Position numbers and translations under genes: made by a program. Shown here piece by piece: positions 37,238 to 49,906 of a DNA stretch of 64,000 bases (positions within the stretch are counted from its first letter, which is position 1; each line of letters starts with the position of its first letter). The notes under the pieces were generated by a model that was given only the letters and a program-made list of their open reading frames with translations, was not told the DNA's origin and did no database searches. This stretch comes from Nyssa sinensis. Taxonomy: Eukaryota > Streptophyta > Magnoliopsida > Cornales > Nyssaceae. The DNA lies in contig VIRR01000552.1 of the NCBI GenBank assembly GCA_008638375.1, forward strand, positions 1 to 64,000, in the 5' to 3' direction.

Positions 37238-37393
37238 CAAGACCAACCTACTCTCTGTCGATTCTGCATTCTCCCACTCCCTGAATCCTACTCACACACT
37301 CAACCTTACCCCATGCCTTGTTTGAGTGTATCACACTCAAACTTACACACACACACAACCGGGTACACACACACACACACCTCACACAACCTG

Positions 37394-37425
<32 letters not shown>

Positions 37426-37534
37426 TTTTCACATTTAAATATACACTCACCTGTATACATATATACACACAAATAAATTTAAATTATATATATATATACA
37501 CATATACATATATACACATACATCCAATAATTTT

Positions 37535-37573
<39 letters not shown>

Positions 37574-37622
37574 TGCAAAAATAAATAATAATAAAAAAAA
37601 AATTTTTTTTCATGTTATAACA
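34945..37622 (-). repeat. 3' LTR of the Ty3/gypsy element
   Basis: 2,678 bp. On the minus strand it begins TGTTATAACATG and ends GGGGCGTGACA. It contains (ATT)n, (TA)n and a long (CT)n tract near 37,195-37,234, the conserved GGGCTTAAGCCC palindrome at 35,098-35,109, and the GCATGTGCAAAGTGTACA block near 35,290. Open frames running through it (for example 36,594-37,325 on the plus strand) are low-complexity shadows. Confidence 0.95.
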
Positions 37623-37635
37623 TCCTTCCCTCCTT
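37623..37635 (-). other. Polypurine tract
   Basis: On the minus strand this reads AAGGAGGGAAGGA and directly abuts the 3' LTR. This is the expected primer position for plus-strand DNA synthesis. Confidence 0.9.
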
Positions 37636-37687
37636 ACAAAAATTTCGTCCCGAAATTTAAAATAACATAGAACCAAAAGAAAATACA

Positions 37688-40527
37688 TCACTGATCAAAC
37701 AACTCAGGGTACCTAACTCGAACCTCGGCCTCACGCTCCCATGTAGCCTCCTCAACCCCATGGTGGTTCCAACGAACCTTGACCAAAGGGATGGTCCTGC
37801 CTCGCAAAACCTGGTCCCTCGAGTCCAATATCTCTACGGGTCTCTGGTCATAGGAAGCGTCCCCCTCTAACTGAAGATCTACCCAGTCAAGTACATGTGA
37901 GGGGTCGGGATGGTACTTCCTCAGCATAGATACATGGAAGACGTCATGAACCCCAGATAGCTGTGGTGGTAAGGCTAGCTTATAAGCCACCTCACCAACT
38001 CTCCCAAGAATCTCAAAAGGACCTATAAATCGTGGCGATAGCTTCCCACCGCGCCCAAATCTCCTCAAACCTCGTATGGGAGACACCTTGAGGAACACAT
38101 GGTCCCCCACCTCAAATGCCAAGGGTCGCCGCCTCCTATCTGCATAACTTCTCTGGCGGCTCTGAGCTGTCAACAACCGCTGTCTGATCACCTGTATCTT
38201 GTCCGTGGTCTCACGAACAATATCAGGTCCTAAGGCAGCTGTCTCTCCCACCTCGGTCCAACATACCGGGGAACGGTACGGCCTACCATATAATGCCTCA
38301 AATGGTGCCATCTCAATGCTGGACTGGTAGCTGTTGTTGTAGGCAAACTCAACTAAGGTAAAGTGGTCCTCCCAGCTACCTCTAAAGTCCATGACGCAGG
38401 CCCTGAGCATATCCTCCAAGATCTGAATAGTGCGCTCTGACTGGCCATCTGTCTGTGGGTGGAAGGCAGTACTGAACTGCAGCTGGGTCCCTAAGGCTGT
38501 CTGGAAACTCTGCCAGAACTGTGCAGTGAAACGTGGGTCCCTGTCAGAAACTATGGATACCGGTACCCCATGTAGTCGTACTATCTCTCGAATGTACAAC
38601 CTACTGAGGGCGTCTGATGAGTCAGTCACTCTGATCGGTAAGAAATGGGCGGACTTCGTCAGTCTGTCCACAATAACCCAAATCGCATCATGGCTCCTAG
38701 GTGACCTCAGAAGACCCATCACGAAATCCATGGTAACGTGCTCCCACTTCCACTCGGCGACCGGTAGTGACTGTAACAAACCTCCAGGCCTCTGGTGCTC
38801 AGCCTTCACCTGCTGGCACGTGAGACACCTAGCCACAAACTGTGCCACATTTGCCTTCATCCCAGTCCACCAATACTGACGGCGCAGATCATGATACATC
38901 TTGGTGCCCCCTGGGTGCACCGCCAAGCGTGAATGGTGGAAATCCCTAAGGACATCAGTCCTAAGAGACTCGGGAACGAAGACTCTACCCCTGTATCTTA
39001 AACCAATGTCAGAATGGACTGTCCATCCCTCAAACCCCTCGGAGCTAGCAATCCGTGCCCTGATCTGCTCGGCCTCAGCATCTAGCAACTGTGCCTCTAT
39101 AACTCTGGTCAGAAGGGTAGGCTGCACACACAAGCTGAATAGGGTGGCGTGTCCCTCAGACTCGGTAAGCTCTAAGTCGAACTCCCCAATAACTCCCATC
39201 ATCTCCCACTCTCTGATAGCTAGGCTGGCTAAGGTGCTCCTCGGCCTCCGACTGAGTGCATCAGCTACGACGTTGGCCTTCCCAGGATGGTACTGAAGGT
39301 CAAAGTCGTAATCCTCTAGGTACTCCATCCATCTCCTCTGTCGAAGGTTCAGATCCTTCTGTGTAAAGATATACCTAAGGCTCTTGTGGTCCGAGAATAC
39401 CTCAAATCTCACCCCATATAAATAGTGTCGCCAGCTCTTAAGAGCAAAGATGACGGCAGCCAACTCTAGATCGTGGGTGGGGTAGTTCTTCTCATGGCTC
39501 TTCAACTGGCGAGAACCATAAGCTACTACTCGGCCTTCCTGCATCAATACACAACCCAGTCCCTCTCGGGAAGCATCACAGTACACTGTATAGCCCAGGC
39601 CTCCCTCGGGGATAATCAGGACGGGAGCTGAAGTCAATCTCCTCTTCAGTTCCTGAAATGACTGCTCACAGTCGTCGGTCCACTGAAATCTGACGCCCTT
39701 GCGCGTCAGCCGGGTCATCGGTGCGGCAAGTCGGGAAAACCCCTCTACAAAACGGCGGTAGTACCCTGCTAACCCCAAGAAACTCCGTATCTCAAATACA
39801 TTCCTCGGCCTCTCCCAGCTCATAACAGAGTCGACCTTCGAAGGGTCAACAGATACTCCACTCCCAGATACGACGTGGCCCAAGAACTGCACCTCCTGGA
39901 GCCAGAACTCGCACTTGGAGAGCTTGGCAAATAGCCTATGCTCTCTCAAGATCTGTAACACAGTCCGTAGGTGGAAAGCATGCTCATCCTCAGAAGGTGA
40001 GTAAATCAGAATATCGTCCACAAACACCACCACGAACTGATCTATGTACTGGCCAAAGACACGGTGCATCAAATCCATGAATGCCGCTGGGGCATTCGTC
40101 ACACCAAATGGCATCACCACGAACTCAAAGTGACCATAGGGAGTGCGGAAGGCTGTCTTCGCTATGTCCTCCTCTCGCACTCTCAACTGATGATACCCAG
40201 ATCGAAGATCAATCTTCGAGAAGCATCTCGAACCTCTCAACTGATCAAACAAGTCATCGATCCTGGGTAACGGGTACTTGTTCTTGATAGTCACCCGGTT
40301 CAGCCTCCGGTAGTCCACACATAACCGCAACGTCCCGTCCTTCTTCTTCGCAAAGAGTGCTGAGGCACCCCAAGGAGAAGTGCTAGGATGGATGAACCCC
40401 TTACCCTGAAGGTCAGTCAGCTGCTCTCTCAGCTCTCTCAGCTCTGCTGGAGCCATGCGGTATGGTGGAATAGATATGGGTACAGTACCGGGAATAATCT
40501 CAATGGTAAACTCCACCTCCCGCCTCC
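37688..40527 (-). CDS. Ty3/gypsy pol: reverse transcriptase, RNase H, integrase, chromodomain
   Basis: An open frame of about 942 codons that copies the element RNA and integrates the DNA. Numbering from the first Met-like codon at 40,516: RT about 20-180, with [10 protein letters not shown] (Asp 103) and FVDD (165-168); RNase H about 308-420, with VYCDAS (Asp 314), Glu 351 and Asp 376; integrase zinc-binding His 528, His 534, Cys 564 and Cys 567; catalytic core Asp 597, Asp 658, Glu 694, i.e. the canonical D-x60-D-x35-E spacing; and a C-terminal chromodomain (about 885-942) with [16 protein letters not shown]. All catalytic residues looked for are present. The start is not natural: the frame is cut off from protease by a frameshift near 40,530, where the conserved protease-RT linker is broken. 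It would normally be made as part of a gag-pol polyprotein. Confidence 0.95.
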
Positions 40528-40530
40528 TGG

Positions 40531-41714
40531 TTAACTAGTCAAGCTGTCGGGAAATACGTCAGGAAACTCCTCTACTACCGGTGGTAACACAACCCCTGTA
40601 GCCTCGCTATCCCCTCCAATCATACTGGCCAACATATAGCTATGGGCTCCCCAACTCCTAGAGTCGTACAAGGGTGGTATCAAGAAGTCTCCACGATCTT
40701 CCGTGAAATAAAAACAATCCCCCTCAGGAGTGCACACCGTAACCCTCCCCCTGAAACAATCGATGCTAGCCCGGAAAGTAAACAGCCAATCCATACCCAA
40801 GATAACGTCGAAGCTAGTCATATCAAGCACAATAAAATCAAAGCAGAGAGTACGGTCAGCTATCTCAAGTGAACAACCCCTACAAACCCTGGTCAATGTC
40901 ACACTACCCCCAACAGGAGTATCAACACGTAGTGGTGGATCCATCCGATCTATAGTCAACCCCAAAGACATGGCAAATGCAGTGGATATAAAAGAATGCG
41001 ATGCACCAGAATCTATCAACACGCTAGCCCATGAACTGAACATAAGAAAGGTACCTCGTACTACTGATGGCCCGGCAGTAGAAGCCTCTGGGGTAGTAAC
41101 TGCGTACACCCTGCCCTGTACGGTCTGACCCTGTCTGCCTCCCCCTCTCTGCCCCTGCTGCCCTCCCCCTCTCGGGGCTGGAGCTCTAACACTCAATGCA
41201 GAAGACGCTGGCTGGTAGTAAGGTGCTGGGGGTCTATAGCCTGACTGTGTCTGGGGTAAAGGCACCTGGGTAGGCTGGAAATAGTGGGACCTCGGTGCAC
41301 TCTGGGAAGTCTGCCCCTGAGGACAGTGGGCCTTAACATGGCCCGGCTGATGACAAGTATAGCACACTGGGGTGGCCCTCCAGGCCTGACTCTGAGACTG
41401 GGATGGGAGTGGTAGCTGGCTCGGTCCTGTCCCTGATCCCTGACTAGGATCTCTCTGTGGGCAATCAGCCATCCTGTGGCTAGGCTGTCCATACTGGTAG
41501 CATGTGATGGTCAGCTGTGGTGCCCCTCCTCGAGGAGTAGTAGACATAGTGGGCTGGGGAGCTAAAAGATGCATAGGTCTCTGGGATGTAGATGGAGAAG
41601 AGGTACTGCCTCGGAATCTCTCCGGCGGCCTCCTACCAGAATGAGCTGGGACGGTCACAGTAGGCTGAGCTGGTATAAGTGCTAGTGCTGTGGCTGGCCT
41701 GGTCTGAGTCCGGG
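40531..41714 (-). CDS. Ty3/gypsy gag C-terminus and protease
   Basis: Open frame containing the nucleocapsid end of gag and the aspartic protease. Two zinc knuckles are visible: [14 protein letters not shown], where the second Cys is replaced by Tyr, and [14 protein letters not shown], which is intact. The protease active site is [12 protein letters not shown], followed by the fold-typical ILGMDWL. It is joined to the upstream gag by a frameshift at about 41,715 and ends at a stop at 40,531, a few codons before the RT frame opens. In related elements gag, protease and pol form one reading frame, so these are probably two separate lesions or sequencing errors. Confidence 0.85.
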
Positions 41715-41719
41715 ACTCC

Positions 41720-42604
41720 CTAATCCCTCTCTACCCTCGTGGCCCTGATCACAGCCTCCTCGTAAGTGTCAATGATGTGACCCGCTAGTCTATCCCTGAT
41801 AGAGGTCTTCAGCCCCTCTAGAAAATGATAAACTCTCAGCTCCTCCACCCCAATAATGTGCGGGGCAAACTTGCCCAATGCGGTAAACTGGGACTCATAC
41901 TGTGTCACGGTCATGTCCCTCTGTAGTAAGGTCTCAAACTCTCTCCTGAACCCGACCCTAGCAGTCGCTGGAAAGTAGTGGTCATTGAACATGGCCACAA
42001 ATGCATCCCACCCCTCTCCAAACCTGCTAATCCTACCCGCAGATACCTTCCACCACTGGCTCGCTAGTCCTGTAAACTGGAAGGTAGCACATCGGATCCT
42101 CAGGTGTGGCTCCACAATCCCCAGTGAGTCCAGGATCCTCACAATCTGATCCAGCCACTCCTCGGCCACCAAAGGATCAGGCTGTCCTGCAAATGACGGT
42201 GGCCTCATACGCTGAAACGCCTTCATGACGAAGGTGTCTCTGGTCTCCCCACCGGCCGCTCTGGCCGCGGCACCGGCAGCCCTGGCCTCGGCCTCAGTAG
42301 CTCTGGCCTCAGCATCAGTGGTCCTGGCCTCCTGCATGGCACGGAAGCACTCCTGTATAATGGTCGCCAAATCCCTGGCGCCAATAGTCTGCCCCACCTC
42401 CTCCACAGGGGCTGGAGCAACATCCTCCTCAGCTGTACTATGCTCAGGAACGTCAGCTGGGGCAACTACCTCCTCAACCACGTCAGGAATAGGGGCAGCA
42501 GCTCTGGGTCTGCCACGACGAGGCTGGGCGGCACCTCGGGGCGCACCCCTACCCCTACCCCCTCTGGGTGGTCTGCCTCTCGTAGGAGCTCGTCTAGGAG
42601 GCAT
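41720..42604 (-). CDS. Ty3/gypsy gag (capsid part)
   Basis: About 294 codons. I place the start at the ATG at 42,604, giving MPPRRAPTRGRPPRGG, because it opens the typical basic Arg/Pro/Gly-rich N-terminus. The frame is open a little further upstream to 42,637, but that adds no recognisable sequence. An Ala/Glu-rich region follows, then the retrotransposon gag capsid domain with EEWLDQIVRILDSLG, FTGLASQWW and FHFLEGLK-type motifs (here YHFLEGLKTSIRD). The frame ends at a TAG just after ATRVERD, at the point where gag should run into the zinc-knuckle region. Gag forms the virus-like particle that packages the element RNA. Confidence 0.9.
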   Translation of the reverse strand: MPPRRAPTRGRPPRGGRGRGAPRGAAQPRRGRPRAAAPIPDVVEEVVAPADVPEHSTAEEDVAPAPVEEVGQTIGARDLATIIQECFRAMQEARTTDAEARATEAEARAAGAAARAAGGETRDTFVMKAFQRMRPPSFAGQPDPLVAEEWLDQIVRILDSLGIVEPHLRIRCATFQFTGLASQWWKVSAGRISRFGEGWDAFVAMFNDHYFPATARVGFRREFETLLQRDMTVTQYESQFTALGKFAPHIIGVEELRVYHFLEGLKTSIRDRLAGHIIDTYEEAVIRATRVERD

Positions 42605-42798
42605 ATCTACAAGTCCAAGAGAAAATTTTTGTATCACTTCTTCACGTAATCACAATAAGGCATGTATTAGGACACATAATCACGTAGCACATAAGATCCT
42701 ATCACATGTTACTAACAGTTCACACTAAGTCTCATTCTCTTCCCTAGGGTCTCATGGTGTTAAACAACACCCCACAGTCTCTAGGTATTCGAACCTAT

Positions 42799-42810
42799 GC
42801 TCTGATACCA
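42799..42810 (-). other. Primer-binding site for initiator tRNA-Met
   Basis: On the minus strand this reads TGGTATCAGAGC, three bases after the end of the 5' LTR. This is the common plant LTR-retrotransposon primer site, complementary to the 3' end of tRNA-iMet. Confidence 0.9.
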
Positions 42811-42813
42811 CGT

Positions 42814-45073
42814 TGTCACGCCCCGAATTTCCAACGAACCCGGGGCGCGAGTAACGAGACAGAAAGTAAAATAAATAAAAGGACAAAAGTAATTAGATTC
42901 ACTAAACATGCGTCCATCATCATCCATACATCATATAACATCGAGTACGTTGTTCATCAGTCATTCGGGCTTAAGCCCTTACATAACAAAATACGAGTTC
43001 CACGAATCACAAATACATCACAGGCTTCACCCTATCAGGGCATCACTGAGTCTCTAGTGGCTGGAGGATCCTCATCTGAAAATGTTGCCCACGAATGGGT
43101 CAGCACAACTGCTGGTATGATGAAATGCTAATGCCAGAAATAAAGCTAAGGCGTGGCATGTGCAAAGTGTACATTTATTTCTAAATGACATTCAAGCATC
43201 GCAGTAATATATATGAATGGTATGCATGACACACCCATGCACAACTCTATGCCACACCCATGTCTCATTTACGGGTACTCCCCGATGGCGCGAAGTACCA
43301 ATGCAATGGCCGATTTTGGGTTTTTCACCACAGGATCTACACCCTCATAATGCAAAGCACCATGTGCTTACCCACGCCATGTTCTCAAGGAATTCATCAT
43401 ATGCCAATATGCCAATGCAATCTCAATGAACATGAATCTCAATAATATAACATGCTCGGACAATAAGAAATAAATCACTAGTCAGTTCCATATACATGCA
43501 TATCTCATATGTTCGTACATCTTGATTCACGTTCTTCACTTTATTAACTTGCAAGTAACACATAACATGTGAACAACCAATTCCAAATAAACAGGTAAAC
43601 ACATTACAGATAAACACATACAGCATTCCAGTCATTCACAAATATTCCTAACTTAACTTCATTTCTAACACTAGCAAAACACCATACCTGATGGGTTGGT
43701 ATCAACCCTAGAAGATCGTGCGCTATATGTAACTGAACCGACGGATGAAAATGTAGAGGATCAGATCGCCCTCTCCTGTCCTGTCAGTGTCCCTAAAAGT
43801 AGAAATTACAACTCAGTCCATTGTTGTTTGAATTTATGCTATTCATCAAATTTTATGTCTTTAAATTCATAGGTTCCTATTCTGCTAAATTAAACTCTAC
43901 CATTGGTTTTAGAACGTTTAAGAAAGTAAGTCTAGGTTTTCGTAGAACTCAATTCGGACACCGGGGTTCAAAAGGGCAAAACAATCATTTTGCACTTTAT
44001 ACGTGTCCTTACATTTCGTGACCTCTTTTCACAAATCGGACTCCACGGTTGAGTCCGAAATGTTCGAGATAATAAAATTTCACTATTTGTTTACCTAATT
44101 CGGAGTTCGTCTGACAGTGTTTTAAGTTAGGGGCATTTTGGTAATTTTAAGGGTTACTACTGGTCTTTTATTTTTTGAGACCCCGTCTCGTAAAACGGAC
44201 CTCACCATTGGTCTCGGAATGGTCGAGATAGTCAAAATACACTAATGACTTGTCCCATTTGGACTCCGGGATGTTTTTGAATATTTAATTAATTAAATTA
44301 AATAATTAATTAATTAATTTAATTAATATTTTATTAATATTTTAATCAGGTGGGTCAAAGTGTAATTTCTAACAGTTGGGGGGTCAATTTGAAATTTCCG
44401 AAAGTTTCAGGGTTAAGGTTCAAATTCAAAAGGTTCAAATTCTATTTTTTTAATTTAAAACAATGGCTGACACGTGGCAGGGTGGTTCGGCCCAAGCCCG
44501 ACCCGGACCCGACCTGGACCCGGACAGACCCCCTTCTCCCCCCGTTTTTCCGGCGGAGCTCCGGTCACCCTCTCCGGCGCCGGTGACCGGAATTTCAGAA
44601 AAATTAAGCTTTTAAACTCGATTTTCATGGTGTTTCCGAAGCCCCTTTCAATCCCAAATCATTCTAAAACATTTTTGGAGCCTTTTAATACCGTTTTGAA
44701 GCTTCCAATCACGATGAAAAACCCAGATTTTCCCCCCACGGCCGTGACCTGTACATCCCCTTTTCTCCCTCATTTTTCAACCGTTTTCTATCATTTTTGT
44801 TGCGTTTTAATCCTTACATTATGCTCTACAAGGTTCTACAATTTAAACCGATTGAAATGCTCTAAAACAAATCAAAACAGAAGCGACCCACTTACCAATT
44901 TTTCGGCCGTTTCTCTCTCTAGCCGTGCCCTCCTTCTTCCTTTTGCTCCGAGCTCGAGCCAAGTCTCAAACTGTCCCTCAGAGCTCTATTTCTCTCCTTC
45001 TTTTCTGCTTCTTTCCTTCTCTTCTTTCCCACCCGAGACTACTCTCTTTTTCTCTTTATTTTCTCTCTTTCTA

Positions 45074-45115
<42 letters not shown>

Positions 45116-45273
45116 CAAGACCAACCTACTCTCTGCCGATTCTGCATTCTCCCACTCCCTGAATCCTACTCACACACTCAACCTTACCCCATGCCTTGTT
45201 TGAGTGTATCACACTCAAACTTACACACACACACAACCGGGTACACACACACACACACACCTCACACAACCTG

Positions 45274-45313
<40 letters not shown>

Positions 45314-45424
45314 TTTTCACATTTAAATATACACTCACCTGTATACATATATACACACAAATAAATTTAAATTATATATATATATATACACATATACATA
45401 TATACACATACATCCAATAATTTT

Positions 45425-45463
<39 letters not shown>

Positions 45464-45512
45464 TGCAAAAATAAATAATAATAAAAAATTTTTTTTTTTC
45501 CATGTTATAACA
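42814..45512 (-). repeat. 5' LTR of the Ty3/gypsy element
   Basis: 2,699 bp, nearly identical to the 3' LTR. It serves as the promoter-bearing LTR for minus-strand transcription. It differs by scattered transitions, an extra 11 bp in the GACCCGGACCC repeat near 44,500, and longer (TA)n tracts near 45,275-45,315. The outer end forms a 14-bp palindrome, CATGTTATAACATG (45,501-45,514), that includes two bases of the target duplication. Confidence 0.95.
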
Positions 45513-45597
45513 TGACGCTCCCGGCACTTGAGACTTGAGGGAGTCTTGCAGAGTGGAGGAGACATGAGCTTAGAATGATTTTGGCCCTTGGGGGCAT

Positions 45598-48500
45598 TGT
45601 CACGCCCTGAATTCCAGCGAACCCGTGGCGCAACTGACGAGACGAAAGGAAAATAAAATAATAAAGAGATAAAGAACAATCTAACGGATTCAACCCAAAC
45701 TTATATTCATTTCCTTCAATGTACATCCATATAAAGCACAATCAATAAAAAAAAACATTCAACATGTCATTCGGGCTTAAGCCCTTATACAATATCAATA
45801 CATCTCGAAATGTGCTCCCAAGGACCAAGATCATTCTAAGCTCTTGTCTCCTCCATTCCGCAAGACTTCCTCAAGTCTCGAGTGCCGGGAACTTCATCTG
45901 TGGGGAGTTATCCCACGTATGGGTCAGCTCAACTGCTGGTATGATATAATGCTAATGCAAGGAACAAAATTAAGGGCGTGGCATGTGCAAGTGTACAGTT
46001 ATTTCTATATGTCATTCAATATCATCCATACAACTTGCTAGCAATAATCTACATGTCATCCAACTCATTAATATAAGTTAAGACGTGGCATGTGCAAGTG
46101 TACATTTATCTCTACATGTATTCTAAATCATCCATGCAACGTGCTAGTAATAATCTATATGTCATCCAACTCATTAATATAATTAAGATGTGGCATGTGC
46201 AAGTATACATTTATCTCTACATGCATTCTAAATCATCCATGCAATATGATAACAATAATCCACATGCCTTCCAAATCATCCATACCATGTAATAGCAATA
46301 ATCTACATAACATCCAAGTTATCCATGCAATGTAGTGACAATGCTCATGAAACACCCACACAACTCAATGCCACAACCATGCCAACTCTATGCCACAACC
46401 ATGTCAACTCTATGCCATGTCCATGTCAACTCATGTAATGTAATATGATGTAATGTCCCTTCACGGATCGCTCCCGTTGGTTCGGATACCAAATGCAATA
46501 TCATGTCCCTTCACGGATCGCTCCCGTTGGTTCGGGTACCAAATATAATGTCATGTCCATGTCTCATTTTCGGAACACATCCGATGGAAGCTGAGTACCA
46601 TGTCTCGTTTTCAGAACACATCTGATGGAAGCTGAATACCATGTCTCGTTTTCAGAACACATCTGATGGAAGCTGAGTACCATGTTTAGCACCACGTGCT
46701 CAACCCAGACTATGCTTTCAATGCATCACAATATGCCAATATGCCTTAATTCCATCATGCAATAATACAATATCAGATAAGCAATTTTGCCAACACACAG
46801 TGCATGCCTTTAAACAATGTATTCTACTTAAAGCAATCACAACATCTGAATAACAAAACATCTTCCACATGAATGAATGCAATACACGATCAACGAAGAT
46901 ACATACACAAGCCACGTGTTCACAATCTTAACAACTCCCAAAAAATATAGATCACGTACAACACAACACATAGAACAAATCATATCTCCGTAGAGCAGCA
47001 AAAAGCACGTAAGCAACGTAAACAATCAACTCAAGATTTCTTTTTAAAACAACATTCCTTATGTGATTTTTCTAACATCAAACAAATAATTATATGATTC
47101 ATTCAATCAACATGCAAATCATTCCTAAACTTAATTCTATTCCTTACTTAGCACAATACACCATACCTGATGGGTCAGTCTCAACTCAGGAAGATGTACT
47201 CGTAGTGTAGCAGAACTATAGTGAAAATACAGAAGGTCAGATCACCTTCTCCTTGCCTTTCCGTGTTCCTAAAATCATGAAATACAACTTAATTCAATTG
47301 CTACTTGAATTATGCTATTCATCAAATTTTATGTCTTTATTTTTATGAGTTTCTATTTTTCCAAATTAAACTCTACTGTTGAGTCCGGAATGTCGAAGAA
47401 AATAGGTTTAGGCTTTCGTGCAATTCAATTTGGACATCCGAGCTTAAAAGGGCAAAACGGTCATTTTGCACTTTTTTACGATCCTTACATCCCGAGACCT
47501 CCTTTTGTAAATCAGACTCTACCGTTGAGTTCAGAACATTTGAAATAATAAAAAATCCACTACTCTTTTATTTTAATCGAGGTTCGTTTGATTGTGTTTT
47601 GACTCAGGGGCATTTTGGTAATTTTTAAGGGTTCCACGGGTCTTTTATTTTTTGGGACCTTGTCTCATGTCATAGACCTCACCGTTGGTCCTAGGAGGTC
47701 CAAGATAGTCAGAAAACATATATGACTTGTCTTATTTGGGTTCCGGGCCATTTTGGGGTATTTAATTTAATTAAATCAATTTAATTTGTAAAACAGAATA
47801 AAGTATAATATATATATATATATATATATATATTAATTGCATATATGGACACAGGAGTGTCCTGTCTGAACGGTTCCACGCGCTCACCCCCACGCGCCCC
47901 ACCCTGTTTCAAACCTCGGCAACCACATATATATATATATATATATATATCCTATCCCCATTTTTTTTTTTCCTTTGTTTTATTCTTTTCTTTTTTGAAT
48001 CCATTGGGCCCAAGACCAACAGGCCCACATCCCCTTTTTAATTTAAAGCCAACCCGACCCAAGAGCCCTGCCATTTTTAAAACTCAAACGGCCCAACCTG
48101 TTTTATTAAAATAGGCCCGGTCTCAGCCCAGGCGCCCCACGATTTTCCGACGGTCCTCCGGTCATCTTCTCCGGCCATATCGCCGGAGACCGCGACCAAC
48201 TCCCCCCATTTTCTTCCTATTTCCACGTCCAAAATCCTCCATTCTTCCACTAAATGAATCCTAGGAACTTCGGGACTCTATTGGGGTCACTTTAAACTCC
48301 AAACACCATCACCCCAACACACCCGGACCGATTATTTCGGCCAAAAAAACCCAGATTCTGGCCAACTATGTTCTCCCCATTTTGACCGTTTCCCCCATTG
48401 TTTTAAACCCATTTCTTTCCTAAACAATTTCTGCAACTCTCCTTTACCATTTCCCACCATTTAAACAAATTTTCACCCATAAAATGTAGGAAACCCAGTT

Positions 48501-48965
48501 TTTCTCCTAAACCTGTAACTCACTTTTTCTCTTTCATTTTGGAACCATTCTAGCCCATTCTTTTTGCATTTTAATCTAAATTTTATACACTACAAGGCCT
48601 TACAGTTTAAATCAACCATCATGCTTTAAATAAAAAAATACAGAACTGAACCTCTCACCTCTATTTTCGATTTTCTCCTGTTGCTGTGCTCTCCTCCCCT
48701 TTTGGTTCCTTCCTTCCAAGCCCTCGGAACTCCCCAAGACCACCCTAGTTCTCACGTTCAGCCTCTCTCTCTTTTCTTCTCTCTACTTCTGGTCTTTGAT
48801 TTTTTTTTCTCTCTTTATATCTCTTTCTACCCCTACCGTTCGGTCTACACCCCTCACTGAATATGTCCACTGACACACGCAATCAGTTACCCCTTTTCCT
48901 GATTTCTTTCCCCCCTTTTTCTCCTTTCACAGAATGCATTTAATGCATTCTTTGTAAGTTGGTTT

Positions 48966-49002
<37 letters not shown>

Positions 49003-49185
49003 GTATATATATATTTCACATCACACACACCACACACACGCTTGCACACACACTCTCACGGCTGTGCACCAACCGTATATTTATACATGTATATAAGTAT
49101 AATATTTAAATATTTTATACACACATATATATATGTATATACACACACATTACATACATACATGTACACTTACTATTCACACACA

Positions 49186-49221
<36 letters not shown>

Positions 49222-49715
49222 CTATATACATATATATTTAAATACATTAAATATATACATATATACATATGCACATAACATACATGTAATATATATATAT
49301 ATACATGTTCCACCACATACACCTACACATACATAATACACATATTATACATATATATTTCCATACATGTATGTATATATTAAACTCTGGGCACGTACAC
49401 ATACACTCATACTTCACGGCTTATACTTATACACGTAACATATGCATGCACGAAAATGCGTGCGCACACGCATTATGAGATATAATCATGGGTTGCTCGA
49501 GTGTCACCCGTACTGACTACTCAAAACAAATCGTTCATACCTCAAATCATTTAGTCAATAAAATATCCCGACGTAGAGCCCTAACAGCTCGGGTTACTTA
49601 GGTACTATACAACTTAGCTGGTCTACCTCGGTCTACGTGCCATGTCCCGGTTCAAGGTACTACAGTCCTCTTAGCAAAACAAAAAATTTATCCTCAATTT
49701 TTTCATGTCTCTACA
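45598..49715 (-). mobile_element. Solo LTR of Ty3/gypsy type, minus strand, 4,118 bp
   Basis: On the minus strand it begins TGTAGAGACATG and ends CAGGGCGTGACA. It is flanked by GGCAT (45,593-45,597) and AGCAT (49,716-49,720), a 4-of-5 match read as an aged 5-bp duplication. Removing it restores the host LTR. Its start resembles that of the host LTR (TGTAGAGA), so both are probably the same subfamily. It holds three copies of the GCATGTGCAAGTGTACA block (about 45,975-46,215), inverted relatives of both minisatellites (46,450-46,690), GGGCTTAAGCCC at 45,773-45,784, and long (TA)n/(CA)n tracts at 48,970-49,340. Confidence 0.88.
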
Positions 49716-49906
49716 AGCATATTTTGAGATGTAAGGGCTTAAGCCCGAATGACATATTGAACGCTTTTATTGATTGTGCTTTACATGAATGTACATTGAA
49801 GGAAATGAATTTAAGTTTGAGTTGAATTCGTTAGATTGTCCTTTATTTCATTCTATTTTAGTTTCGTTACTCGCACCACGGGTTCGCGGGAATTCGGGGC
49901 GTGACA

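Larger units (their letters stand above)
34945..45512 (-). mobile_element. Complete Ty3/gypsy retrotransposon, chromovirus (Tekay/Del-like)
   Basis: A 10,568-bp element with two LTRs (34,945-37,622 and 42,814-45,512), inserted into the solo LTR at 31,423-49,906 with the perfect 5-bp duplication TGACG (34,940-34,944 and 45,513-45,517). On the minus strand the order is LTR, tRNA-iMet primer site, gag, protease, RT, RNase H, integrase, chromodomain, polypurine tract, LTR. That gene order is Ty3/gypsy. The integrase C-terminal chromodomain plus very long LTRs points to the Tekay/Del clade of chromoviruses. The LTRs differ by only about twenty substitutions by eye, mostly transitions, one 11-bp indel near 44,500 and microsatellite lengths, so it is a recent insertion. 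Two frame breaks in gag-pol suggest this copy is not autonomous. Confidence 0.95.
31423..49906 (+). mobile_element. Solo LTR, about 3.8 kb, interrupted by two younger insertions
   Basis: Starts TGTAGAGATCC at 31,423 and ends CGGGGCGTGACA at 49,906, flanked by the perfect 5-bp duplication AGTGT (31,418-31,422 and 49,907-49,911). Its own sequence is 31,423-34,944, 45,518-45,597 and 49,721-49,906. The pieces join in the same order as the uninterrupted LTR at 27,672-31,336: ACAGATTACAGATGACG, then CTCCCGGCACTTGAGAC, then GGCCCTTGGGGGCAT, then ATTTTGAGATGTAAGGGC. No gag-pol belongs to it. The interrupters are the complete Ty3/gypsy element and the minus-strand solo LTR listed separately. Confidence 0.9.

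Noticed and set aside
36594..37325. Long open frame of 243 codons (and its twin at 44,474-45,274)
   Set aside because: Both lie entirely within the LTRs of the Ty3/gypsy element, are antisense to it, and end in a Ser/Leu run encoded by a (CT)n microsatellite. Presence in both LTRs reflects LTR duplication, not coding constraint.
38430..39296. Plus-strand open frames of 131-149 codons
   Set aside because: They are antisense shadows of the integrase and RNase H coding region of the Ty3/gypsy element.
42225..42728. Open frame of 167 codons on the plus strand
   Set aside because: It is the antisense shadow of the GC-rich gag N-terminus on the minus strand; its Ala/Ser-rich content mirrors the gag codons.
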